From: Bradyrhizobium sp. MOS003
Lineage (GTDB): Bacteria; Pseudomonadota; Alphaproteobacteria; Rhizobiales; Xanthobacteraceae
Length of the DNA: 64,000 nt
Assembly (NCBI RefSeq): GCF_003020125.1
Contig: NZ_PYFW01000001.1
Span: forward strand, 1,302,001 to 1,366,000
Direction of reading: 5' to 3'
Position numbers and translations under genes: made by a program. Numbering within the stretch: the first letter of the stretch is position 1; each line of letters opens with the position of its first letter. The notes under the pieces are model-generated. The model saw only the letters and a list, made by a program, of their open reading frames with translations, was not told where the DNA came from and did not search any database. Positions 55,098 to 62,748 of the stretch are shown piece by piece.

Positions 55098-56102
55098 TCA
55101 GTGTTCCTGGGCGAGGGTGGCCAGCCCGGTTGACGGCGTGGTTGCGGCCGACGCGCGCGGCGCGCTCCTGCAGCCAAAGTAGAATTTCGCGGCCCAGATC
55201 GAGGCTGCTGCGAGCGCGACACCGGCCGCGACGTCGATGACGTAATGCGCGCCGATCACCGGCGTCGCCGCGATCATCGACAAACTGAGCGCAGCCGCGA
55301 TGCCGCCGAGCCACCGCACCGGCCACAGCGCCCACATGTACAGCACGGCCGATGCCGCGTGAAAGCTCGGAAAAGAGACGATGCCGGAGAGCGAGAACAG
55401 CCGCAGCTGTTGCAGGCTGCCGTCCCGAAGCGCGAGGATGTCGCGCAGTTGTCCGGCATAGACCGTGGTGTCGATCTCGGGCAAATGCGCGGCCGGCAGA
55501 TTCAGTGCGTAATAGGTGCCGATCGCGGGCACCACGGCGGAGATCGTGATGGTGACCGCGAGCGCGAGGCTCATCGCGAGCATGAACAATTGCAGCCGCA
55601 CATAGCGCCCCGTCAGCGCCAGCACGACGGGAATGCCGAGCAGCGGAAACTTGATCAGTGCGTAGGCGCGCGCCATGCAGATCGCGAGCCAGGGATGATC
55701 GTTGACGTAGCGCGCGATCGGTTCCGGATCGAGGCCCAACGCCCGGTCGATCGCCAGCAGCGCATGGTCCTCGAGCGGCCAGTTCAGCTTGCCCGCGACG
55801 TAACTCAATGGTCCGACGATCGCGCAGGTGAGAATGACTTGTCCGATGGTGCCGAGTGAAAACACCAGCTTCGGATCCGCAAGCTCGCCTTTGACGATCC
55901 GGTGGCCATAGGCAACCGCGAGCAGCACCGTGGCGATCGCCATGGTCACGCCGTAGGCGACCGGCTCGAGCCTCAGCCCGGTCGAGGCAAGGCCGAGCGC
56001 CAGCAGCGTCCCCATCCCGAGCATCGGAAACCAGTTGAGGTGGAAAAGCTGCCAGGCGGTCCGGGCGTCCGTGTCGAGCATCGTGCACTGAGGGAATTGC
56101 AT
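55098..56102 (-). CDS. PAP2 superfamily membrane phosphatase
   Basis: This 334-residue protein has about seven membrane helices. The phosphatase motifs are SFPSFHAASAVLY (with the catalytic His) and GAHYVIDVAAG (His-Asp pair), in the order of PAP2_3/inositolphosphotransferase-type enzymes. The first KxxxxxxRP motif is not clear, as is usual for that subgroup. It may act on a lipid phosphate such as undecaprenyl or phosphatidate. I start at the ATG at 56102 behind GGGGG; 56081 is an alternative. Confidence 0.82.
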   Translation of the reverse strand: MQFPQCTMLDTDARTAWQLFHLNWFPMLGMGTLLALGLASTGLRLEPVAYGVTMAIATVLLAVAYGHRIVKGELADPKLVFSLGTIGQVILTCAIVGPLSYVAGKLNWPLEDHALLAIDRALGLDPEPIARYVNDHPWLAICMARAYALIKFPLLGIPVVLALTGRYVRLQLFMLAMSLALAVTITISAVVPAIGTYYALNLPAAHLPEIDTTVYAGQLRDILALRDGSLQQLRLFSLSGIVSFPSFHAASAVLYMWALWPVRWLGGIAAALSLSMIAATPVIGAHYVIDVAAGVALAAASIWAAKFYFGCRSAPRASAATTPSTGLATLAQEH

Positions 56103-56247
56103 TGCCCCCGTACAGTTACGGACCGGCTTTAAGATCCCGGTAAGAAGTGTGGTTATCGGACTTACAACCACTGCCTGTTATTTTTAGTGTTTAAATCGCG
56201 GCCTCTCTGGGCCGACGCTCCAAGCATTTCCCATCTTGTCATCCCTC

Positions 56248-56263
56248 CTGAATAGTTGTTCAG
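56248..56263. promoter_or_regulatory. Weak inverted repeat upstream of tetR (56.3 kb)
   Basis: CTGAA and TTCAG (56248-56252, 56259-56263) are separated by 6 bases, about 85 bases before the tetR ATG. It is a possible but unproven operator; the short arms could occur by chance. Confidence 0.3.
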
Positions 56264-56348
56264 TCCTTGCGGGGCGATTTGCATCGAATTGAGTGGCGAA
56301 GCGTTTAGCCGCAGGGCGTGCGGCGGCGTGTGGGACAGGAAGCGCGCC

Positions 56349-57029
56349 ATGGTTTATCGGCGGACGCATCAAGTGGTGAAGCGCCTTGCGGCGCGGCGCA
56401 GTGCAATCTTGACGGCGGCACGGGAGACTGCGGCTGAAGGCGGTATGGCGGCCGTGCAGATCGCACCGGTCGCGGTCCGGGCCAATGTCGCGGCGGGCAC
56501 AGTCTACCGCTACTTCCCCTCCAAGGCCGAGCTGATCTCCGAACTCATTGCCGAGGTTTCCCGCGACGAGCTCGCCGCGATCCGCCGGGCTGCCGATGCC
56601 GCGCCGGGGCCGTCCTCGGCGCTGGCAGCGGCCGTGACGACCGTAGCGGTCCACACCCTGTCGCAGCGGCGGCTGGCCTGGGGCATTCTGGCCGAACCCG
56701 TCGATGTCGATGTCAGTGCCTCGCGCGTGGCCAGCCGGCGCGAGATCGCGGGCGAGATGGCTGCCCGGATCGACGCTGCGGTGCGCGCCGGTCACCTGCC
56801 GGCGCAGGACACCGCGCTCGCCGCCACCGCCTTGCTCGGCGCGCTGCATGAAGCCCTGGTCGGGCCACTCGCGCCCGACAATCTCGACGATCCCGTCAAG
56901 ATGCGCGACGCAGTGCAGACCGTGACCCTGCTGGCGCTGCGTGCGGTCGGCGTCATGGACGCCCGCGCCAGGGGTCTCGTGGTGCAGCAGACGCTGCTGC
57001 CGACCGCAAAGGCGCTGGTTGGGGCGTAA
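56349..57029 (+). CDS. TetR/AcrR family transcriptional regulator
   Basis: This 226-residue regulator has the HTH ILTAARETAAEGGMAAVQIAPVAVRANVAAGTVYRYFPSKAEL (about residues 20-62) and a helical ligand-binding domain. The recognition helix carries AAGTVYRYF, as is usual. AGGAAG precedes the ATG at 56349. It is divergent from the PAP2 gene (247 bases between starts) and convergent with pyruvate kinase. The target is unknown. Confidence 0.88.
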   Translation: MVYRRTHQVVKRLAARRSAILTAARETAAEGGMAAVQIAPVAVRANVAAGTVYRYFPSKAELISELIAEVSRDELAAIRRAADAAPGPSSALAAAVTTVAVHTLSQRRLAWGILAEPVDVDVSASRVASRREIAGEMAARIDAAVRAGHLPAQDTALAATALLGALHEALVGPLAPDNLDDPVKMRDAVQTVTLLALRAVGVMDARARGLVVQQTLLPTAKALVGA

Positions 57030-57179
57030 AATCGCCTTGCGAACGAGTGGCCGGCCTGAGGCGCTCAGGTCGTTGACCGAGCGAGCTTTTTCGCAAAATC
57101 GCAGCAGGCTCGCCGAACCCTCCGGCTACTGTGCATGGGGTTGTTTTTCGACTTTTAGTTTGGCGTGCCCTGGCGGGGC

Positions 57180-58616
57180 CTACATGTTCGCGTCGCCCTC
57201 GGGGCCGACCGAGGCGATGCGCACCATGTTGGTGGTGCCGGGGATGCCGAGCGGCACGCCGGCGACGATGATGACGCGCTGGCCGGCGCGGACGAAGCCG
57301 TCCCGGAACGCGATCTGGCCGGCGCGGCTGACCATGTCGTCCTGATCGCGCGCGTCCTCCGCCACCACGCAATGCACGCCCCACACCACCGCGAGCCGGC
57401 GGCCGGCGGTGATGTTCGGCGTGATCGCCACGATCGGCGGCTTCGGCCGCTCGCGCGCCACCCGCACCGCTGTCGAGCCCGATGAGGTCCAGCAGATCAA
57501 GGCCGGAAGGTCGAGCGTCTCGGCGATCTGCCGCGCGGCGTCGGCAATGGCGTCGCCTGCGGTGGATTCTGGCGCGGGGCGCTGCGCGGTGAGCACGGAA
57601 CGATAAATCGGGTCGCGCTCGACCTCCTCGCCGATGCGGTTCATGGTCGAGACCGCCTCGACCGGAAATTTGCCGGCCGCCGATTCCGCCGACAGCATGA
57701 TGGCGTCGGCGCCCTCATAGACCGCCGTGGCGACGTCGGAGACTTCAGCGCGGGTCGGCACCGGCGACTGGATCATCGACTCCAGCATCTGGGTTGCGAT
57801 CACCACCGGCTTGCCGGCACGGCGCGCCATCCGCGTCATCTGCTTCTGCAGGCTCGGCACGCGCTCGAGCGGCAATTCGACGCCGAGATCGCCGCGCGCC
57901 ACCATCAGCGCGTCGGAGGCTTCGAGGATGTCGGCAAGACGGTCGATTGCCTGCGGCTTCTCGATCTTGGCCATGACAGCGGCGCGGCCGCGGATCATCT
58001 TCTTGGCTTCGATGACGTCGTCGGCGCGCTGCACGAAGGACAGCGCGATCCAGTCGACGCCGGTCACCAGTGCGGCCTCCAGGTCGGCGCGATCCTTCGG
58101 CGTCATGGCCGAGACCGCGAGGTCCGTATCGGGAAGGCTGACGCCCTTGCGATCGGACATCCGGCCGCCGACCACCACGCGCGTCACCGCGTGCTCTTTC
58201 GAGGTCTCCTCCGCGATCAGCCGCACCTTGCCGTCGTCGAGCAGCAGCGCGTGGCCGGGCCGCAGCGCGGCCAGGATTTCCGGATGCGGAAGATGGACAC
58301 GCGTGGAATCGCCGGGGGTCTTATCGGAATCCAGCGTGAAGGTCTGGCCGTTCTGCAGCTGCACCGAGCCTTCGGCGAAGGCGCCGAGCCTCAGCTTCGG
58401 GCCCTGGAGGTCGACCAGGATACCGATCGGCCGCCCATAGCTGCTCTCGACGTTGCGTATCGTCGCCACCAGCTCCCGCATCTTGTCATGCGGCGTGTGG
58501 CTCATGTTGATGCGAAACAGGTCGGCGCCGGCTTCGAACAGGCGGCGGATCATCGCGAGGTCTGAAGAGGCCGGTCCGAGCGTCGCGAGAATCTTGATAC
58601 GGCGAAGACGCCTCAT
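57180..58616 (-). CDS. pyk: Pyruvate kinase
   Basis: This 478-residue enzyme has RIKILATLGPAS, the substrate-binding FRINMSHTPHDK, VDLQGPKLRLG, the Mg/phosphate site MAKIEKPQAI followed by MVARGDLGVELPLE, and the C-terminal allosteric domain. It makes pyruvate and ATP from phosphoenolpyruvate. Its ATG overlaps the stop of the upstream DUF1036 gene by 4 bases (ATGA), so the two are translated together. Confidence 0.97.
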   Translation of the reverse strand: MRRLRRIKILATLGPASSDLAMIRRLFEAGADLFRINMSHTPHDKMRELVATIRNVESSYGRPIGILVDLQGPKLRLGAFAEGSVQLQNGQTFTLDSDKTPGDSTRVHLPHPEILAALRPGHALLLDDGKVRLIAEETSKEHAVTRVVVGGRMSDRKGVSLPDTDLAVSAMTPKDRADLEAALVTGVDWIALSFVQRADDVIEAKKMIRGRAAVMAKIEKPQAIDRLADILEASDALMVARGDLGVELPLERVPSLQKQMTRMARRAGKPVVIATQMLESMIQSPVPTRAEVSDVATAVYEGADAIMLSAESAAGKFPVEAVSTMNRIGEEVERDPIYRSVLTAQRPAPESTAGDAIADAARQIAETLDLPALICWTSSGSTAVRVARERPKPPIVAITPNITAGRRLAVVWGVHCVVAEDARDQDDMVSRAGQIAFRDGFVRAGQRVIIVAGVPLGIPGTTNMVRIASVGPEGDANM

Positions 58617-59212
58617 GGCTTACTTCCAGACGGTGGCGGGGGAGCTGGCGGGAGGCCAGGCGCGGCGGGGGGCGTACCACCGGGCGGGCCATTGGGCAAA
58701 CCCGGAACCCCGCCACCCGGGCCAACCGGGCCCGGCAGGCCGGGCACACGCTGCTGCTGCGACGGCTGCTCGTTGGCGTCGGTGAGCTGCACCGTCCAGG
58801 CCCGCTGCTCGCCGGTGTCGACCTCGAAATAGCCGGTCCGGTCGTAGCCCCGCGCGAGGCAATCCTCGGTGCCGCGGATGGTGAACTCCTTGTCGCGCGA
58901 GCACATGAAAGCCTGCCCCGACCACTCGCCGCCGCGGTCGTAGTCGATCGCGTAGATGTAATAGTAACGGGCGACCAACGTTCCCCGCAGCAGGGTCTCG
59001 CAGGAGCGGGACGAGATGTTCCACCAGCCTTCGGTGGTCCAGCCCTCGGCATCCTTGTAGCCGAGCGCAATGCCGACCCGGCTCGAGGTGTTGTTGCAGA
59101 GACGGAAATCGGCGGAGGCCGGGGTGGCGTAAAGGCACAGCAAAGCAACCACCAGCACCGGGACCAACCGGGCGAGCAGGCGAAGCGGGGAGCGGGGAGA
59201 TTCGGCGATCAT
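58613..59212 (-). CDS. DUF1036 domain-containing exported protein
   Basis: This 199-residue protein has a signal peptide (LVPVLVVALLCLYATPASA), then the DUF1036 domain starting DFRLCNNTSSRVGIALGYKD, and a Pro/Gly-rich tail of about 45 residues. Conserved cysteines in the domain (about residues 39, 70, 104 and 118) may form disulphides in the periplasm. Its role is unknown. It stands before pyk with a 4-base overlap, an order I recall from other rhizobia. Confidence 0.9.
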   Translation of the reverse strand: MIAESPRSPLRLLARLVPVLVVALLCLYATPASADFRLCNNTSSRVGIALGYKDAEGWTTEGWWNISSRSCETLLRGTLVARYYYIYAIDYDRGGEWSGQAFMCSRDKEFTIRGTEDCLARGYDRTGYFEVDTGEQRAWTVQLTDANEQPSQQQRVPGLPGPVGPGGGVPGLPNGPPGGTPPAAPGLPPAPPPPSGSKP

Positions 59213-59376
59213 TGTCGCGGAAGCTATATCAGATCATTGACGATTTGGCGTAGGGGACGAGGAACTGCCTCGAGGGGTTCGGGTCCGTTTGCGCCGGGAT
59301 ATGGCAAAATCTGTGACAGGACCCACCTGATCCCGTAAGGGTGACCAGCACCGGGGCAGGCCCAAGGGATATAGCC

Positions 59377-59694
59377 ATGGCAATCGACGACAAAACCAGA
59401 ACGGAGCTCGAGGCGGCCGCTTTCCGGCATCTGGTCGAACATCTGAAGACGCGGTCCGACGTCCAGAACATCGACCTCATGAATCTGGCGGGTTTTTGCC
59501 GCAACTGCCTGTCCAATTGGCTCAAGGAGGCCGCCGACGCGCAAGGCGTCGCCTTGAGCAAGGACGAGAGCCGGGAGGCCGTCTACGGCATGCCCTATGA
59601 GACCTGGAAGTCGAAATACCAGGGCTCAGCTACGCCCGAGCAGCTTGATACGATGAAGAAGGTCCACCCCCACGGCCACGGCCACGGGCACTAA
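59377..59694 (+). CDS. DUF1244 domain-containing protein
   Basis: This 105-residue cytosolic helical protein contains AAFRHLVEHLKTRSDVQNIDLMNLAGFCRNCLSNW and the YGMPYETWKSKYQ block of DUF1244. The FCRNC motif holds two conserved cysteines. It ends in a His/Gly-rich metal-binding tail (HPHGHGHGH). The function is unknown. AAGGGA precedes the ATG at 59377. Confidence 0.9.
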   Translation: MAIDDKTRTELEAAAFRHLVEHLKTRSDVQNIDLMNLAGFCRNCLSNWLKEAADAQGVALSKDESREAVYGMPYETWKSKYQGSATPEQLDTMKKVHPHGHGHGH

Positions 59695-59890
59695 GCGGTC
59701 CTGCGAAGCCACGCCTGAGTCGCATCACACAACAGCTTTCTCGGCCTCGCCGCAGGAAGGTGTGGGCGCGCTGTGGACGAGCGCGATGCTGCCTTGAACG
59801 CAGTCGGTACGGACCCTAAGGGTCTACCAGCACGCGCGGTGAGGGATGCCGGCGTCACCTCGTTTTGCCAGTTCCATTGGGAGTACCTAG

Positions 59891-60163
59891 ATGGCCACCT
59901 CCGCCGCCGTCCGCGACGACGAGCCCGCGACGAAATTTGCCAAGGACCAGCTCAAGTCCATCATCGAGCGCATCGAGCGGCTGGAGGAAGAGAAGAAGGC
60001 GATCTCCGACGACATCCGCGACGTCTATGCCGAGAGCAAGGGCAACGGCTACGACGTCAAGGCGCTGCGCACCATCGTGCGCATGCGCAAGCAGGATCCC
60101 AACGAGCGCGCCGAGGCCGAGACCATTCTCGAGACCTACATGCAGGCGCTCGGCATGATCTGA
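59891..60163 (+). CDS. gapR: GapR nucleoid-associated protein (DUF2312)
   Basis: This 90-residue protein has [46 protein letters not shown], the coiled-coil and lysine-rich helix of GapR. In Caulobacter it forms clamps on overtwisted DNA and supports replication and chromosome structure. The C-terminal helix [14 protein letters not shown] is also conserved. The ribosome site (GGGAG) lies 8 bases before the ATG. Confidence 0.93.
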   Translation: MATSAAVRDDEPATKFAKDQLKSIIERIERLEEEKKAISDDIRDVYAESKGNGYDVKALRTIVRMRKQDPNERAEAETILETYMQALGMI

Positions 60164-60189
60164 GGCGCGTCGCTTCGATCATCACTGCC

Positions 60190-60274
60190 GTAGCCCGGAT
60201 GGAGCGATAGCGAAATCCGGGTTCTTGCTGTGGGGACGCGTTCCCGGATGACGCTTGCGCTCCATCCGGGCTAC
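60190..60274. repeat. REP-like palindromic repeat, copy 1
   Basis: GTAGCCCGGATGGAGCG (60190-60206) and CGCTCCATCCGGGCTAC (60258-60274) are perfect inverted ends, with gaaatccggg/ttcccggatg related blocks between. It is a typical rhizobial extragenic palindrome. A degenerate second copy lies at 60745-60823, on the other side of the DUF1801 gene. Confidence 0.85.
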
Positions 60275-60310
60275 AAATTGCGCGTGTTTCGTTCGTGAAC
60301 GGAGACGTGA

Positions 60311-60748
60311 ATGACCGCGCCACCGCCGCCGCGCGAGGTAAGCCGCGCCTTCGGCGCTCTTCCCGTACCGATCGGCAAGCGGCTGCTTCAGGTGCGCGCG
60401 CTCATCTTCGCGACCGCCGCGGCGCATGACGAGGTCGGCCGGCTCACCGAGACTCTGAAATGGGGCGAGCCGGCTTATCTGACCGACGAGACCGGCAGCG
60501 GCTCGACGATCCGGCTCGGCCGCGTCAAGGGCTCCGCACACGCTGCCATCCTGTTCAATTGCCAGACGACGCTGATCGATAGCTTCCGCGAACGCTTTCC
60601 CGATCGTTTCGAGTACCGGCAGACGCGGGCGGTGTTGTTGCCGGTGGCGGGCAGGCTGCCGAAGCGGGAATTATCCGTCTGCCTGTCGTTGGCGCTGACG
60701 TATCATCTGGGCCGGCGGGGAACGAAGGCGAAATCGGCGCAATTGTAA
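60311..60748 (+). CDS. DUF1801 domain-containing protein
   Basis: This 145-residue protein starts REVSRAFGALPVPIGKRLLQVRALIFATAAAHDEVGRLTETLKWGEPAYL, the family pattern of DUF1801 (YdhG-like), whose function is unknown. It lies between two copies of the same REP-like repeat, and its stop codon is inside the second copy. AACGGAG lies 6-7 bases before the ATG. Confidence 0.85.
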   Translation: MTAPPPPREVSRAFGALPVPIGKRLLQVRALIFATAAAHDEVGRLTETLKWGEPAYLTDETGSGSTIRLGRVKGSAHAAILFNCQTTLIDSFRERFPDRFEYRQTRAVLLPVAGRLPKRELSVCLSLALTYHLGRRGTKAKSAQL

Positions 60749-60823
60749 TCCGGATGAGCGAAGCGATATCCGGATGTCAGCGCGCACAACTGTCCCGGAT
60801 GTCTACGCGCTCGTCCGGGCTAC
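60745..60823. repeat. REP-like palindromic repeat, degenerate copy 2
   Basis: GTAATCCGGATGAGCG at the left and CGCTCGTCCGGGCTAC at the right are inverted relatives of the ends of the copy at 60190-60274, with inner atatccggat/cccggatgtc blocks. The left end contains the DUF1801 stop codon (60746-60748). Confidence 0.75.
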
Positions 60824-60853
60824 CAGACGAATTCGCGGAGGGAGCTCGGCGTC

Positions 60854-62479
60854 TCAGCGCAACGCGGCCGTGCGCATGACGAACGACGTCGTCTGGAGCT
60901 TCGCGGTCGCGCTGCCCGAAAAACTGTCGCAGGACAGGCCGTGCATCGGGTCGTCGGCGAAGCCCATCGCGATCACGGCCTGCGGCTTGACGAAATAGCC
61001 GCGCAGCGCGGCCGTATCGAGCTCGCCCAACAGCGTGACCGACATCGCGCGGCTGGCGCTCGGGGACAGCATCACGATCTTGAGCCAGATGCTCTCGCTC
61101 TTGGCGGCGGAGAGGCGGGTAGCGGTCGCGACCGCGCCGTCGACGTTCTTGCCGACCACCGTGTTGATTTCGGTGGCCTGAGCGACGCTGCGCGATGTGG
61201 GACGGGCCGAGCGCGGGATCGGCGCCGAGGCGGCGACGACGTTGGCGCGGTCGACCGGGGAGGCGGCCGGTGCGTAAGCCAGCGCCTGAAGGGCGGCGTT
61301 GGGCAGGCTCGCGGTTGCCTGCGGATCGGTGGCAGAGGCGAGCGCTTGGCGCGCCTTCAGAGCCGCGATTTGCGCCGGCGTCGCCTGCTGCGGCGCGGCC
61401 GGGACATCATCCCAGAAGCCGCGGGCATTGATGATGTCGGCCGGGGTCTCCGGCTTGCCGTCCGCAGATTTGGGGGCCGGCTTGTCAGCCACGGCCGCGG
61501 GCTTCGGCTTGGGCGGCGCAACGAGTTGCGCGTCGGCCGAGGCGAGCTGGATCGTGGCGGCGATCTGCGGCTTGGCGCGCGGCGTCGGCACCGGCTCGGC
61601 GGGCTTGGCTGCGGCTGCGACCACGGTCGGCGCGGCTGCCGGCTTGACGGTCGGGGCGGGCGCGCCCTCGTCATCCTCGTCGCTGCTGGCGGCCGGGGCC
61701 GGCTTGCCCTTGAACAAGGCGGCGAAGAAATTCGGCTTGCTGCCGGAATCGTCGGCATTGCCGCGCCGCTCGATCTCGGCCTTGGCGAGCTCATAGCCCT
61801 TCAGCGGCACGCCGTCGGTCGGCAGATGCACCGTCTTGCCGTCCGGGAAGACGCGGGCGAGCTGGTCATGCGTCATGCGCGGCCAGTGCCGGACACTGCC
61901 GGTGTCCAGATGCACGAAGGGCGATCCGGAGGTCGGATAGAAGCCGACGCCGCCGCGCTGCAGGCGCAGGCCGGCGAAACGGATCTGCTCCAGCGGCACG
62001 CCCGGAATGTAGAAGTCCATCGCATGTCCCAGCATGTGCTGGCTGGCGCGTGCCACCCCGGAGGAGCGGCGGCGGAGCATGGCGTTGGTGGCGGGGGAGC
62101 GGTAGGAGGAGATGATCTGGATCGGCTGCTTGGCGTCGACGTCGCGGTAGACGTCCCAGAGGATGTCGAAGAGGTGACGGTCCATGACCGTCTCGTCCTG
62201 GGTGCGCCAGTCGCGCAGGAAGTGATTGAGCTGCTTCAGCGCCGCCTCGTCGTAGCGGCCCTCGCGCTTGAAGGTGACGGTCAGGTCTTCGCCGGAATGG
62301 GTGTGGTGGAAGGAGAGCGTCTTGGTTTCGCTCAGCGCGGCGGCGTTATGGACCGAACCCGCGGCAGCAAGCAGCAATACGCCAGCGAGGCCGATCCGGG
62401 ATCCGGCCTTCATGCCCGCGTGGGACAACGACAGCACAGTAAATCGGCGTGCGAGACTAGTCAGCACGTGAGAGCCCAC
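60854..62479 (-). CDS. DUF882 (peptidase M15-like) exported protein
   Basis: This protein of about 541 residues has an N-terminal export signal (GLAGVLLLAAAGSVHNAAA), then a DUF882/M15 domain (about 55-210) with IISSYRSPATNAMLR, SQHMLGHAMDFYIPG and PFVHLDTGSVRHWPR. The histidines and aspartate of HxxGHAMD and VHLD fit a zinc carboxypeptidase site that trims peptidoglycan. A long Ala/Pro/Lys-rich region and an extra C-terminal domain follow. The start may be the GTG at 62479, the GTG at 62467 or the ATG at 62413; the signal peptide is intact in each. Confidence 0.87.
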   Translation of the reverse strand: MGSHVLTSLARRFTVLSLSHAGMKAGSRIGLAGVLLLAAAGSVHNAAALSETKTLSFHHTHSGEDLTVTFKREGRYDEAALKQLNHFLRDWRTQDETVMDRHLFDILWDVYRDVDAKQPIQIISSYRSPATNAMLRRRSSGVARASQHMLGHAMDFYIPGVPLEQIRFAGLRLQRGGVGFYPTSGSPFVHLDTGSVRHWPRMTHDQLARVFPDGKTVHLPTDGVPLKGYELAKAEIERRGNADDSGSKPNFFAALFKGKPAPAASSDEDDEGAPAPTVKPAAAPTVVAAAAKPAEPVPTPRAKPQIAATIQLASADAQLVAPPKPKPAAVADKPAPKSADGKPETPADIINARGFWDDVPAAPQQATPAQIAALKARQALASATDPQATASLPNAALQALAYAPAASPVDRANVVAASAPIPRSARPTSRSVAQATEINTVVGKNVDGAVATATRLSAAKSESIWLKIVMLSPSASRAMSVTLLGELDTAALRGYFVKPQAVIAMGFADDPMHGLSCDSFSGSATAKLQTTSFVMRTAALR

Positions 62480-62679
62480 CCAGTCGACCAGCGTTCAAAA
62501 TGGACTCTTCCGCCAACCCCGTTAGCGCGCGAAAGAGGGTGAACGCTTTCTTAAAGCGAGAAGGTTAATTCGAGGTTGACCTTCCCGCCCCCAAACCAAG
62601 CCAGAATACTGACCTAACCGGGTGAGTGTGGCAAAAAAACGCCCGCTGCCCCGAGCGAGGTGGACAATGGTTAACGTTA

Positions 62680-62708
62680 AACGGCCCCATCCATGGGATG
62701 GGGCCGTT
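62680..62708 (-). terminator. Hairpin after the L,D-transpeptidase gene
   Basis: AACGGCCCCATCC (62680-62692) and GGATGGGGCCGTT (62696-62708) form a perfect 13-bp stem with a 3-base loop, 41 bases past the stop. No T-run follows on the minus strand, so it may end transcription only in part or protect the RNA end. Confidence 0.5.
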
Positions 62709-62748
62709 GATTTCGTTGCGGAATTCAGAAAACCAGGGCCCCGCAGGC

